Assembly (NCBI RefSeq): GCF_002234405.1
Contig: NZ_NMQT01000083.1
Location: forward strand, 1-64,000
DNA from: Amycolatopsis thailandensis
GTDB taxonomy: Bacteria; Actinomycetota; Actinomycetes; Mycobacteriales; Pseudonocardiaceae
Length of the DNA: 64,000 bases
Direction of reading: 5' to 3'
Shown: positions 46,369 through 54,700 of the stretch, in pieces
Layout of the letters: the number at the start of each line of letters is the position of its first letter
Numbering within the stretch: position 1 is the first letter of the stretch
Made by a program: the position numbers and the translations under genes
Notes under the pieces: generated by a model
Databases searched by the model: none
What the model saw: only the letters and a program-made list of their open reading frames with translations
Told to the model about the DNA's origin: nothing

Positions 46369-47808
46369 ATGGACACCGAGGTGCTCGTCGTCGGCGCCGG
46401 TCCGACCGGTATGACGCTGACGAACGAACTGCTTCTCGCGGGGGTCCCGGCAGTGCTGGCCGACAGGCTGCCGCAGCGCAGCGATCTGTCCAAAGCCGGC
46501 GGTGTGCAGTCACGCACACTGGAGGCCTTCGATCAGCGCGGCCTGCTGAAACCGTTGCTGGACAACGGGAACTACCCGACCAGCGCCGGTCACTTCGCCG
46601 GCGTCCCGTTCTCTCCCGAACACGCCGGGCACCGCCTGCCGTGGCGATCAGTGCCGCAGGTGGTCATCGAGGGATTCCTTGAGCGGCACCTTGCCGCGCA
46701 GGGCCTCCACGTCCGGCGCGACCACGAACTGATCGGCCTCGCCCAGGACGAGGACGGGGTCACCGCCACCTTCGCGGGCGGCACCACCGTCCGCTGCCGC
46801 TACCTCGTCGCCGCCGACGGCGCCCACAGCACCGTGCGATCCCTGCTGCGGGCCGGTTTCCCCGGCAAAGCGGGAACGGCCACCGTGATCGCCGCCGACG
46901 TCCGGTTGAGCGGCGCCGACCAGGTGATGTCGCATACCTGGAACGACGACGGGGACTGGGTGGCACTGTTCGCGCTCGGTACCGATCCGCAAGGCCGGGA
47001 GCTGCGCAGGCTGGTCGTCGGCGGGCCGGGCCGCTCGGTGCCCCGGGACGTCCCGATCACCGAAGAGGAGATCCGGGACGGCCTGCGACGGGTGTACGGG
47101 TCACGGGTGGAACTGCTCGAACTGCGCTACGCCCGCCGCATCACCAACGCGGCCCGGCAAGTCGAGCACTACCGGCACGGACGGGTGTTCCTGGCGGGCG
47201 ATGCCGCGCACGTCCACCTTCCGCTCGGTGCGCAGGGCATGAACACCGGGATCCAGGACGCGCTCAACCTCGGTTGGAAGCTGGGTGGCGCCGTGCACGG
47301 ATGGGCGCCCGGGGACCTGCTGGACACCTATCACTCGGAACGGCATCTGGTCGGAGCCGCCGTGCTGCGCAACGTCCAGGCGCAAAGCCTGTTGATGGAC
47401 TGGGCGGGCACCCGCGATCCGGAAGTGCTGGCCGCCAAGGAGCTTTTCGCCGCCATGACGCGACTTCCGGAGGTTCAGCGTCATCTGGGCGACCTGCTGT
47501 CCGGGATGGCCATCACCTACCCGATGCCGGGTTCCGGGAGCCATCCGCTCGTCGGCCGCGCCGCGCCGGACGCGGACCTCGGCCCCGTCCGCGCGCACGA
47601 ACTGCTGCGGTCCGGGCGCGGCGTCCTGATCGACCCGGGTGACCGGTTCGCCAAGGTCGCCGACCTCTGGCCGGACCGGGTCGACCGCGCCGGTCAGGGC
47701 GCCGACACCGAGCCGATGCTCATCCGCCCGGACGGCTACGTGTGCTGGGCCGGTGACCCGGACGACCTCGAAGCGGCGCTCGGCCGCTGGTTCGGCGCGC
47801 CGCGCTGA
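46369..47808 (+). CDS. FAD-dependent aromatic monooxygenase, rifampicin-monooxygenase-like
   Basis: A 479-residue class A flavoprotein hydroxylase. GAGPTGM near residue 10 binds FAD, DGAHSTVR is the DG motif, and GDAAHVHLPLGAQGMNTG is the second FAD/ribityl motif. The C-terminal thioredoxin-like part (RSGRGVLIDPGDRF) is typical of the PheA/TfdB/Rox group. Sequence style (QSRTLEAFDQRGLL) and length fit rifampicin-inactivating Rox enzymes, but a catabolic or biosynthetic hydroxylase cannot be excluded. The ATG at 46369 follows GAGGGAG. It is separated from the antibiotic cluster by the regulator and reads as an independent gene. Confidence 0.85.
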   Translation: MDTEVLVVGAGPTGMTLTNELLLAGVPAVLADRLPQRSDLSKAGGVQSRTLEAFDQRGLLKPLLDNGNYPTSAGHFAGVPFSPEHAGHRLPWRSVPQVVIEGFLERHLAAQGLHVRRDHELIGLAQDEDGVTATFAGGTTVRCRYLVAADGAHSTVRSLLRAGFPGKAGTATVIAADVRLSGADQVMSHTWNDDGDWVALFALGTDPQGRELRRLVVGGPGRSVPRDVPITEEEIRDGLRRVYGSRVELLELRYARRITNAARQVEHYRHGRVFLAGDAAHVHLPLGAQGMNTGIQDALNLGWKLGGAVHGWAPGDLLDTYHSERHLVGAAVLRNVQAQSLLMDWAGTRDPEVLAAKELFAAMTRLPEVQRHLGDLLSGMAITYPMPGSGSHPLVGRAAPDADLGPVRAHELLRSGRGVLIDPGDRFAKVADLWPDRVDRAGQGADTEPMLIRPDGYVCWAGDPDDLEAALGRWFGAPR

Positions 47809-47829
47809 CCACCGGCGCTGTCCCTCTCG

Positions 47830-48312
47830 TCAGCTCGGCGGCTGCTGCGTCGGCGGCTGCTGAGTCGGCGGGATGGGCTGCTGCGGGCTGGGCTGGGGGT
47901 TTACGGGCTGTTGGGCCGGGAAGCCCGGCTGCGCGGTCATCGGGTAGCCCGCGGGGGCCGGATACGGTGCGGGACCCGGCTGCCGGAGCGAACGGCCACT
48001 CTTGACGACGCCGACCGCGACCAGGAGCCAGGACAGCACCGCGCCGGCGTCGAGCGGGATGCCGACCCCCATGAAGATCAAGCGGATCTCACTGGCGCTG
48101 AGGTCGTCGGCCCAGGACGACAGGTTCATCACGACGAACTGCCAGGCGATGCTCACCACCGTCGTGACGATCATGATGACGAAAGCGGCCACCATCAGGC
48201 CGGAAACTCCCCTGGACCGGCCTTTGATCGAAAAGACCATGCCGAGGATCCCCACCACGAGCAGCAACACTCGCGGGATGGTTTCGATGACCGTGCTCGT
48301 AAGGGGTGTCAT
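47830..48312 (-). CDS. Small membrane protein with Pro/Gln-rich tail
   Basis: A 160-residue protein with three hydrophobic segments (about 12-30, 38-62 and 83-105) and a low-complexity C-terminus made of Pro, Gln and Ala with repeated PTQQPP-like units. The family is not recognised. The ATG at 48312 follows a GGAAGG sequence. It is convergent with the monooxygenase, 21 bp apart. Similar membrane proteins with proline-rich cytoplasmic tails are frequent in actinomycetes and have no assigned role. Confidence 0.7.
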   Translation of the reverse strand: MTPLTSTVIETIPRVLLLVVGILGMVFSIKGRSRGVSGLMVAAFVIMIVTTVVSIAWQFVVMNLSSWADDLSASEIRLIFMGVGIPLDAGAVLSWLLVAVGVVKSGRSLRQPGPAPYPAPAGYPMTAQPGFPAQQPVNPQPSPQQPIPPTQQPPTQQPPS

Positions 48313-48468
48313 GCCTGCCTTCCACGAACTCTCCGCCGGACGACCGGCTACGCCAGGCAGATCCTAGGCGGTGGCGGCGTCCCGTGTGGCCGGTTCGGCA
48401 AGGAACCCTCCACACCCCCCTCAAGCCTCTCGGGCCACCTGGCCGTGGTGGCCGGTCCAGTCACGCGG

Positions 48469-48515
48469 GACTGTGTGGATTTCTGAGCGTCCAACGCACC
48501 GAAATCCACACAGTC
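48469..48515. repeat. Long perfect inverted repeat (15-bp arms)
   Basis: GACTGTGTGGATTTC at 48469-48483 pairs perfectly with 48501-48515 around a 17-nt loop (TGAGCGTCCAACGCACC), which itself contains GCGT/ACGC. There is no T-tract, and it lies between a divergently read membrane protein gene and the end of the VOC gene. The flanking 48313-48580 stretch has no other feature. It may be an intergenic repeat family, a terminator-like hairpin or a protein target. Confidence 0.8.
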
Positions 48516-48580
48516 GGCGCCCGATTTCCGGTGCCACGCGGAGTCACTGACCCATTCCGCGGACATGCCACATCTGCCCC

Positions 48581-49060
48581 TCAATAGTTCGGCGCGACCG
48601 GTCCGGTGGTCGGATCGTCGAGGTCGAGCGCGGGCATCGCCGCCGCGTCCGGGGCCCAGGTTTCGAGGAACCCTGGCTGGACCGAGAGGTCCACCAGCTC
48701 GATCCGGGCTCCGATGCTGTCGAGGCGGTGGTAGGTGAAGGAGCGACCGTAGGGGCAGGAGTCGAACTCGATCGGCGCGCCTCGATCCACCAAACGCTCT
48801 TTGTCCGCCATGACGTCCTCGGACCAGTAGCCGATGTGGTCGAAGCGGGAACCGTCGGTCGCGTCCCACGGACTACCGGCGGGGCCCTGGATCACCTCGA
48901 AGAACGGTGGCCCCTCGACGGAGAACACGATGTTGTAGTCCCAGTCCCCGAGAGTGCCCGCGCGGACCGGACTCCAGGTCACGCCCAGGGTCGACGTGAG
49001 GTCCTCGGTCGCCCGTCCGATGTCCTGGACGACGAAGCACAAGTGGTAGAAGGTGTTCAC
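48581..49060 (-). CDS. VOC/glyoxalase-fold protein
   Basis: A 159-residue protein with two VOC half-modules: opening FYHLCFVVQDIGRATEDL (first metal-ligand His) and later DHIGYWSEDV (second His), then ARIELVD supplying a Glu. This metal-site spacing fits the glyoxalase/dioxygenase/fosfomycin-resistance superfamily. The substrate is unknown. The start is GTG at 49060, a GGGCGG upstream being the only candidate ribosome binding site. A stand-alone gene by spacing. Confidence 0.78.
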   Translation of the reverse strand: MNTFYHLCFVVQDIGRATEDLTSTLGVTWSPVRAGTLGDWDYNIVFSVEGPPFFEVIQGPAGSPWDATDGSRFDHIGYWSEDVMADKERLVDRGAPIEFDSCPYGRSFTYHRLDSIGARIELVDLSVQPGFLETWAPDAAAMPALDLDDPTTGPVAPNY

Positions 49061-49133
49061 CCGCCCTGTCCACCAACTCCACGATGCGCTGAAACGCCCC
49101 GACCTCGATCAGCGGCGGTGGCGGCAATGACGG

Positions 49134-49595
49134 TCATAGCTGGTAGGGATAGATTTTGATCTTCTCAGAGCTCAGGTTGATCTCGATCCATTCGCCGTCC
49201 ATCCCGGGAGGCAGGCCGTCGATATGGCCGAGGTCGATCATCGCGCCGGCCAGCTCAAGATGCGCGAACGGCTGCGCCCCCTCGAACCCGGTGAGGCCGA
49301 GCCGTCCTCGGCAGAAGACTCCGCGTTCGTTCTGAAAAAGGCGCGGTTCCTCGACTGCGACCGGCGAGCAGTTGAACTCCCACCGGAACTCCTCGTCCAG
49401 TTCCCACTCGATGTAGTGCTCGCCCGCTGCCGCTTCCGGGTTTCCGCCCCAAAACGCCGGCACGGTCCCGACCGAGGTCATCACGGTGACCGGCGCGGCA
49501 TCGCCGGGCCCCTGGGAAGACCGCTCCACCTGAACCAGCACCGCGTCATCGTTCCGTACGGCACGAGCCCTGCCAAGTGCGCCCTGATGTGCCAC
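49134..49595 (-). CDS. Hypothetical protein
   Basis: A 153-residue open frame with even codon use and a Trp/Glu-rich, strand-forming sequence (GEHYIEWELDEEFRWEFN; EWIEINLSSEKIKIYPYQL) but no family I recognise. The N-terminus is doubtful: the first start is GTG at 49595, while ATG at 49481 would give a 115-residue protein starting MTSVG; no clear ribosome binding site decides. Soluble and acidic. Size and style resemble small immunity-like or DUF proteins; no function assigned. Confidence 0.55.
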   Translation of the reverse strand: MAHQGALGRARAVRNDDAVLVQVERSSQGPGDAAPVTVMTSVGTVPAFWGGNPEAAAGEHYIEWELDEEFRWEFNCSPVAVEEPRLFQNERGVFCRGRLGLTGFEGAQPFAHLELAGAMIDLGHIDGLPPGMDGEWIEINLSSEKIKIYPYQL

Positions 49596-49699
49596 GTCGG
49601 GGGCAAGGCAAACCCGGCTGTCGCGCAGGCCGGGTTTGGTTCACGGTGGCCATGGAATTTCGGATGCGTCAAGCTCTCGTCCGTGGCAGGTTCGCCCCC

Positions 49700-50254
49700 A
49701 TGCCAGACGATCATCACGCGGCGATATCGACCATGCCGAAGCCGGACGTTCGCATCGTGCAGCTGACCGGCCCTGTGTTCGACTCGCTCGCTCTCGGCGA
49801 TCTGGCCGGAGCAACCGCGGCCGGCCCGGTACCCCTGACGGCCTACCTGGCCGGACCGGACCGGCGTGGGCTGTGGCGCAGGCGCGCCGAACAGGTCGCG
49901 TCCGACCCCGGCAGTGCGGCCTGGGTCACCGGCATAATCTGGGATCGGCAACGGCTGCTGGCTGTCGGAACAGCCGGATACCACGGGCCTCCTGACACAG
50001 CGGGGATGGTCGAGATCGGCTACGCCGTCGACCCCGCATACCGGCGACGCGGTTACGCGCGAGCAGCCTTGGAATCGTTGCTGGCGCGGGCCGCCAAGGA
50101 GCCGCTGGTGCACACCGTCCGGGTCACGATCAGCCCCGACAACACCGCCTCTTACCGATTGGCATCGCAGTACGGCTTCGTCCGGGTCGGCGAACAATGG
50201 GACGACGAGGACGGACTGGAGATCATCTACGAAACCCCGGCGAATCACCTGTAG
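49700..50254 (+). CDS. GNAT-family N-acetyltransferase
   Basis: A 184-residue acetyltransferase with the acetyl-CoA motif A VEIGYAVDPAYRRRGYARAA (Q/RxxGxG/A pattern RRRGYA), followed by SPDNTASYRLASQYGF, which is motif B of RimJ-like GNATs. It acetylates an amine on an unknown substrate. The start is uncertain: ATG at 49700 is chosen, but ATG further up at about 49651 or down (MPKPD, about 49733) would also work, and none has a strong ribosome binding site. Confidence 0.8.
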   Translation: MPDDHHAAISTMPKPDVRIVQLTGPVFDSLALGDLAGATAAGPVPLTAYLAGPDRRGLWRRRAEQVASDPGSAAWVTGIIWDRQRLLAVGTAGYHGPPDTAGMVEIGYAVDPAYRRRGYARAALESLLARAAKEPLVHTVRVTISPDNTASYRLASQYGFVRVGEQWDDEDGLEIIYETPANHL

Positions 50255-50290
50255 CCAGCTCTCAAATCTCCCGTCGTGCTGGTGAAATCG

Positions 50291-50791
50291 CTACGAGCCA
50301 GTCACCAGTACCTTGATGTCTTGGACGATTCGGGAGAGTTGTTCTCCGGGTTCGATCGTCAAATCACCGGTCGCGGTCCAGCCGTCGTTTCCCCAGTCGG
50401 GCCGAAACCTCTGGAGGGTGACCCGCAACTGTACGTGGCCGCTCTGGTGCGACGCATCGATTCTCAGCTCTTTTTCGAGAGACTCCCAGGTCCGGACCCC
50501 GTCCCAGCCACGCCAGTCGTCGCCGTGCTCCTGAAAGAACTCCGCGAGATCGGCGAACCCTGTCGCATAGTGTTGCGCGAGGAGAACCGACGCGGACAAG
50601 CCGTCGAGCTGCAGTTCGGCAAGCAAGCACCGTGGCGGACCGTCCTCTGTGGAATCGGCTGTCAGCCGCAGAAAGTCTTGGTTGGAGCCGACTCGTACCT
50701 GAATCACGGTCGCATCATGGCGTTCAGCAGCCGGGACGACAACCGAAATAGCCGGATAGCACGATCGTGGCGGCCGACGGCTTCTGATCAC
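50291..50791 (-). CDS. DUF6228-like protein
   Basis: A 166-residue soluble protein. The stretch DLAEFFQEHGDDWRGW, the WESLEKELRI segment and IEPGEQLSRI resemble the DUF6228 family of unknown function found in actinomycetes; this match is from memory of the pattern. The first in-frame start is ATG at 50791, but a GTG near 50707 (VIQVRVG) would remove an Arg-rich leader and may be the true start. It stands alone between a GNAT and a protease gene. Confidence 0.6.
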   Translation of the reverse strand: MIRSRRPPRSCYPAISVVVPAAERHDATVIQVRVGSNQDFLRLTADSTEDGPPRCLLAELQLDGLSASVLLAQHYATGFADLAEFFQEHGDDWRGWDGVRTWESLEKELRIDASHQSGHVQLRVTLQRFRPDWGNDGWTATGDLTIEPGEQLSRIVQDIKVLVTGS

Positions 50792-50880
50792 TCGTCAGGC
50801 TGACTCCGTTTGTGTCGCGGACCGCGCGGCACTGGACTGGTCGCACATATCCAGTCTCCAAAGGACGGAAGGATCTGACC

Positions 50881-51555
50881 ATGTTCGGCAGCTCACGCCG
50901 TAAGCAGGCCGGGGTGCTTATTTCCGCGGCCGCGGCCGTCTTGCTGGCCTGCCCAGTCGCCTCCGCCGCACCGGCCGCGGCCGGTGCGGCGCAGCAGTCG
51001 ACGGTGAACGGCGGTGATGCGATGTACACGGTCTCGCCGGGCCCCGGCCGTGAACCGTATTACTGCTCAGCGGGGTTCGCGATCCTCGTCAAGGGCGTCC
51101 GCTACATCCTCACGGCCGGGCACTGCACCGAACACGGGCTGGACTGGCAAGGTATCGGCCCCAGCGTGGACACCCATTTCCCGGTGACCGATTACGGCCG
51201 CGTCCGCGACCTTTCCGGCTCCGGGCGCAGCCGGGTCGACCTCTACGACGGCAGCACCCAGCTGATCCTGCGCGCGGGCACCCCGCAAGTGGGGCAGAAA
51301 GTGTGCAAGAGCGGGATGACCACGAAGAAGACGTGCGGGAAGGTCCTCGGCCTCAACCAGACCGTGAACTTCGGCGGGGGCAAACAGGTTGTCGGGACGA
51401 TCGCCACCGACATCCCCATCGGGAGCGGCGATAGCGGCGGCCCGCTGTTCTACGCAGGCATCGGCTACGGGGTGCTGTCCGGCGGGAACAGCAAGGTCAG
51501 CTTCTTCCAGCCACTGCGCTCCGTGCTCACCGCTTACGGCGCCACCCTCGCCTGA
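50881..51555 (+). CDS. Secreted S1-family (trypsin/streptogrisin-like) serine protease
   Basis: A 224-residue precursor with a signal peptide (SSRRKQ, hydrophobic stretch, cleavage near ASAAPA) and a chymotrypsin-fold domain. Catalytic residues are visible: His in LTAGHCT, Asp probably in TDYGRVRD, Ser in GSGDSGGPL. Two Cys (CSAG and GHC) can form the first disulfide, and VCKSG/KTCGK the second. Short pro-region, so it is of the small streptogrisin-like kind. The start at ATG 50881 is supported by GGAAGG; an in-frame upstream ATG at 50812 would place residues before the signal peptide. Confidence 0.88.
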   Translation: MFGSSRRKQAGVLISAAAAVLLACPVASAAPAAAGAAQQSTVNGGDAMYTVSPGPGREPYYCSAGFAILVKGVRYILTAGHCTEHGLDWQGIGPSVDTHFPVTDYGRVRDLSGSGRSRVDLYDGSTQLILRAGTPQVGQKVCKSGMTTKKTCGKVLGLNQTVNFGGGKQVVGTIATDIPIGSGDSGGPLFYAGIGYGVLSGGNSKVSFFQPLRSVLTAYGATLA

Positions 51556-51633
51556 GAGGACGACGGCGCGCCTCGTAGACCAGCCTGCTTCGGCCGGAGC
51601 AACGTTGTCGCCCCGTCCATCAACCTTCATGCG

Positions 51634-52284
51634 CTACGTACGGCTGCTTCGGTTGGCAGTGTTCGCCGCGCCATATCTGGCTTCCATCATCAGCACGGCC
51701 TCGTCCACGACGTGTGCCATCGATGCGTCGTCAGGAGACCAGTCGATGAGCAGCATCCGGGGCCAGAAGACGTAGTTGGAGATCATCCCGAGGAACTGGG
51801 TCGCCGCCAGCTCCGTATCGTCCAGCTTCGCCGTTCCCAGGGCGTTCTCGGTGTCGAGATAGCGGCGTACCGAGTCGAAGTAAGGCATCTTCCCGCGCTC
51901 GAAGTGAGACTCCCCCAGCTCGGGGAAGCGCGGCAGTTCGGCGATGACGATGCGGAAGAGGGCCGCCATGCCGGGCCGGGCGAGGAGGGAGACGTACCGG
52001 CGGCCGATCGCCGTCAGGCCCGCCCGCAGGTCACCCGCCGGCGGGTGGAGCTCGCCGTCGTCCTCGGCCGCCCAGGACTCCGTCACGATCGCGTCGAACA
52101 GCGCCGCCTTGGTCGGGAACTGCTTGAACAGAGTCGCCTTCGACACCCCGGCCGTCTCGGCGACCTTGGCCAGTGAGGCGCCGGCATACCCGGCGTCGAG
52201 GAACAGCCGGGTGGCGGCCTCGATGATGGCCGCCCGCTTCTGCTCGGCGACGCGCCGGTGGTAGGGCGAGGGCTCCTTCGTCAT
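51634..52284 (-). CDS. TetR-family repressor
   Basis: A 216-residue regulator. The N-terminal HTH reads AAIIEAATRLFLDAGY then LAKVAETAGVSKATLFKQF. The C-terminal ligand domain is of the general TetR_C type (EALAT-like helices, FWPRMLL). The start is placed at ATG 52284: TAGGAT ends 7 nt before it, consistent with leaderless transcription; the ATG at 52293 falls inside that hexamer. Divergent from the SDR gene, and two matching palindromes lie between them, so it probably represses both. Confidence 0.85.
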   Translation of the reverse strand: MTKEPSPYHRRVAEQKRAAIIEAATRLFLDAGYAGASLAKVAETAGVSKATLFKQFPTKAALFDAIVTESWAAEDDGELHPPAGDLRAGLTAIGRRYVSLLARPGMAALFRIVIAELPRFPELGESHFERGKMPYFDSVRRYLDTENALGTAKLDDTELAATQFLGMISNYVFWPRMLLIDWSPDDASMAHVVDEAVLMMEARYGAANTANRSSRT

Positions 52285-52305
52285 GGGCGTCATCCTACGC
52301 GAGGC

Positions 52306-52319
52306 GAGTCACTTGACTC
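52306..52319. promoter_or_regulatory. TetR operator 1
   Basis: Palindrome GAGTC-ACTT-GACTC, located about where the -35 of the TetR gene should be. It shares its half-sites with operator 2. Confidence 0.7.
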
Positions 52320-52349
52320 ACCACTCGCCAAGTCCGTAGCGTTGGCGAG

Positions 52350-52367
52350 GTGAGTCGCTCGACTCAC
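52350..52367. promoter_or_regulatory. TetR operator 2
   Basis: Palindrome GTGAGTC-GCTC-GACTCAC, centred 46 bp from operator 1 and 36 bp before the SDR start, suited to repressing the SDR gene. Confidence 0.72.
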
Positions 52368-52393
52368 CACTGTTTCGCAGGGAGGACCGCGTC

Positions 52394-53170
52394 ATGGGAC
52401 GCTTCGACAAGCAGACCGTTCTCGTCACCGGAGGCACTGGCGGGCAGGGCGCCAGCCACGTCCGGGCCTACCACGAAGAGGGGGCGAACGTGGTCATCGC
52501 CGCACTCTCCGAAGGGCTCGGCAAGGAGCTCGCCGCCGAACTCGGTGAGCGGGCACTGTTCGTCCAACTCGACGTCACCGACGAAGACGCCTGGGCGGCG
52601 GCGGTCGACGAGACCGAACGCCGATTCGGTCCGATCGCGGTTCTGGTCAACAACGCCGGCGTCCAGAACCCCGCGGTGCCGATCGAGGCGATCGAACGGC
52701 GCGTCTGGGACCTCGTTCTCGACGTCAACCTCACCGGCACGTTTCTCGGCATCAAGACCGTGACCCCGTCATTGCGCCGCAACGGCGGCGGCGTGATCGT
52801 CAACATCGCCTCCACGATGGCCCACGTCGGCACCTCGCTCTACGCGCCGTATGTCGCCAGCAAGTGGGCGTTGCGCGGGCTGACCAGGACCGCCGCGCTG
52901 GAGCTGGGCCGGGACGGCATCCGGGTCAACTCCATCCACCCCGGCGTCATCTCCACCCCGTTGATCAACGAACCGATCGCCGGCCAGCCGCCCATCGCCG
53001 ACTTCTACTCCCCCGAGCCGTATGCCATCCCCCGGTTGGGAACCCCGGCCGACATCACCGCACTCCTCCTCTACCTCACCTCCGCCGACGCCTCGTTCGT
53101 CACCGGCTCGGAGTTCGTCGCGGACGGCGGGCTTTTGCTCGGCCCCGCCCTGAACGTCCTCGTCGCGTAA
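52394..53170 (+). CDS. Short-chain dehydrogenase/reductase
   Basis: A 258-residue classical SDR. Cofactor motif TGGTGGQG near residue 13, an acid-poor cofactor strand end, NNAG at about 90, catalytic Ser in NIASTMAHVG, Tyr-x-x-x-Lys as YVASK, and the C-terminal GSEFVADGG. It oxidises or reduces an alcohol/ketone with NAD(P). GGGAGG precedes the ATG at 52394. The palindromes upstream indicate control by the divergent TetR gene. Confidence 0.92.
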   Translation: MGRFDKQTVLVTGGTGGQGASHVRAYHEEGANVVIAALSEGLGKELAAELGERALFVQLDVTDEDAWAAAVDETERRFGPIAVLVNNAGVQNPAVPIEAIERRVWDLVLDVNLTGTFLGIKTVTPSLRRNGGGVIVNIASTMAHVGTSLYAPYVASKWALRGLTRTAALELGRDGIRVNSIHPGVISTPLINEPIAGQPPIADFYSPEPYAIPRLGTPADITALLLYLTSADASFVTGSEFVADGGLLLGPALNVLVA

Positions 53171-53247
53171 AGCGTGAAGCCCGGAGCCGTTGGCCGACCG
53201 GCGTTCCGTTCAGGACCGCCGGAGGTAGCGGTCCCGAACCACCGAGG

Positions 53248-53763
53248 TCACCCAGCCGTGCCTTCGAGGTGTGCCTTGATCAGTTCCAGGCCGGGCTGGA
53301 TGCGTGCCGGGTCCTCGACGGGGTGCGGGCCGGGCGGCTCGGTGTCCGGGACCAGTCGTTCGAACAGGCGGCAGAACAGGGTCGTTCCGTCGCCGAGGTC
53401 GAACGTGGTGAAGGTGGCGATCGCGTGCATCGCCGGGGCCAGGGAGCCGTCGTCGAGCACGTCCCGGCCGACCACTGTCCACAGCTTGCCGGGGACCCGC
53501 GCCACCACGGTGTAGAGCTTCGGCTTCTCGTTCAGCTCCGGCTGGATGGTCTCGAGCAGTACGTCGCCCATCTCGGCGGGGACGCCTTCGGTGCCGCGTC
53601 GCACCTCGGTGCCGAGGGCCATCGGCAGCCATTTCGGCAGGTTCGACCAGGTGGTCACCCAGTCGTACACCTCCTGTGCCGGGCGGTTGATGACGATGCG
53701 GTTTTCGACGAATCGGATGTTCAGGTTGTCCGGGATCTGGGGAACGTACAATTCCACTGGCAC
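53248..53763 (-). CDS. SRPBCC/START-like domain protein
   Basis: A 171-residue protein with the SRPBCC opening (NRIVINRPAQEVYDWVT) followed by a strand-rich body. Such domains bind hydrophobic ligands and include polyketide cyclases and oxygenase subunits. The start is GTG at 53763 with AAAGGAG 6-7 nt upstream. It is the third gene of an operon behind the FAH hydrolase and the VOC dioxygenase (18-bp gap), so it may handle the aromatic substrate of that pathway. Confidence 0.78.
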   Translation of the reverse strand: MPVELYVPQIPDNLNIRFVENRIVINRPAQEVYDWVTTWSNLPKWLPMALGTEVRRGTEGVPAEMGDVLLETIQPELNEKPKLYTVVARVPGKLWTVVGRDVLDDGSLAPAMHAIATFTTFDLGDGTTLFCRLFERLVPDTEPPGPHPVEDPARIQPGLELIKAHLEGTAG

Positions 53764-53781
53764 GACTTTCTCCTTTGTTGA

Positions 53782-54699
53782 TCAGGGTGCGTGTTGACCG
53801 GTCATGAGCGCGGCGAGGTCGTCCGGTGCCAGGAACGACGGTGGCGGGGGCGGGCCCCAGCTGAAGAGGCCTTGGGCGCCCTCGAAGACTTCCGGAGTCC
53901 AGATCTCGTCCTCGGGGATGCAGTCCATGTCGGCGTAGTACTCGCTGAAGTTCCCCGCCGGATCCTTGAGGTACCAGAAGAAGTTGGATCCCGCGTGGTG
54001 CCTGCCGAGGCCCCAGACATGTCGCTCGGCGTCGCCTGCCAGCATCGCCGCCGCGCCTCGCCCGACGTCGTCGATGTCGTCGACCTGCCAGGACGTGTGA
54101 TGCAGGAAGTTCACCGGCGCCGCGAGCGCCAGCACGTTGTGGTGATCGACCGAGCAGCGCATGAAGGCGCCCTTGTTCCCGATGTAGTCGCTGACCTTGA
54201 AACCGAGTCCTTTGGTGAAGAACCCCATGGTGGCTTCGAGATCGGTCGTGCCCACCACGCAGTGGCCGAGTTTCCTGGGCCGGATCGGGTCCTCGCGCAG
54301 CACTCCGGGCGCGCGGCCGAACCGCTCGACGCGGCCGGGCCCGTTGTACGGGGTGGCCGGGACGGGCTGCTGCGCGATTCTCGGCGCGATTTCGACGCGG
54401 ACGGTGAACCCGGAAACCGGCTCGATCGCGGTGACCGCGGTGCCGTCCGTGCCGCCTGTCACGCCGAGTCGTTCCAGCCGTGACGCGGCCCGCGCGACGT
54501 CGTCGACGTCGTCGACGCCCACTCCGAGTTCGAGCACCCGCCGGGATACGGCGTGCCGGATCCGCAGCTGTTCGCCGCCGTCGCGAGTGCTGAAGGCCCC
54601 GTCGCCGAGGTGGGTGAGCCCGAACTCGGAGTAGTAGGCGATGGTCTCCGCGACGTTCGGGACACCCATGGTGACCCGGGTGAGGCGGTGCATGCCCAT
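53782..54699 (-). CDS. Extradiol ring-cleavage dioxygenase-like VOC protein
   Basis: A 305-residue two-domain VOC protein resembling catechol 2,3-dioxygenases. Likely Fe ligands are His in KLGHCVVG, His in FLHHTSWQ, and Glu in NFSEYYAD; the first domain (residues 1-130) lacks a full metal set, as usual. It would open an aromatic diol ring in meta fashion. ATG at 54699 follows AGGAGG with a 6-nt spacer, and only one base separates it from the upstream FAH-gene stop, so the pair is coupled. Confidence 0.85.
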   Translation of the reverse strand: MGMHRLTRVTMGVPNVAETIAYYSEFGLTHLGDGAFSTRDGGEQLRIRHAVSRRVLELGVGVDDVDDVARAASRLERLGVTGGTDGTAVTAIEPVSGFTVRVEIAPRIAQQPVPATPYNGPGRVERFGRAPGVLREDPIRPRKLGHCVVGTTDLEATMGFFTKGLGFKVSDYIGNKGAFMRCSVDHHNVLALAAPVNFLHHTSWQVDDIDDVGRGAAAMLAGDAERHVWGLGRHHAGSNFFWYLKDPAGNFSEYYADMDCIPEDEIWTPEVFEGAQGLFSWGPPPPPSFLAPDDLAALMTGQHAP

Positions 54700-54700
54700 G

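Noticed and set aside
46369..47808. Flavin monooxygenase as a tailoring enzyme of the lipodepsipeptide
   Set aside because: It is cut off from the cluster by an AsnC-type regulator and resembles Rox; the hydroxylations of this antibiotic family are on Asn and use another enzyme type.
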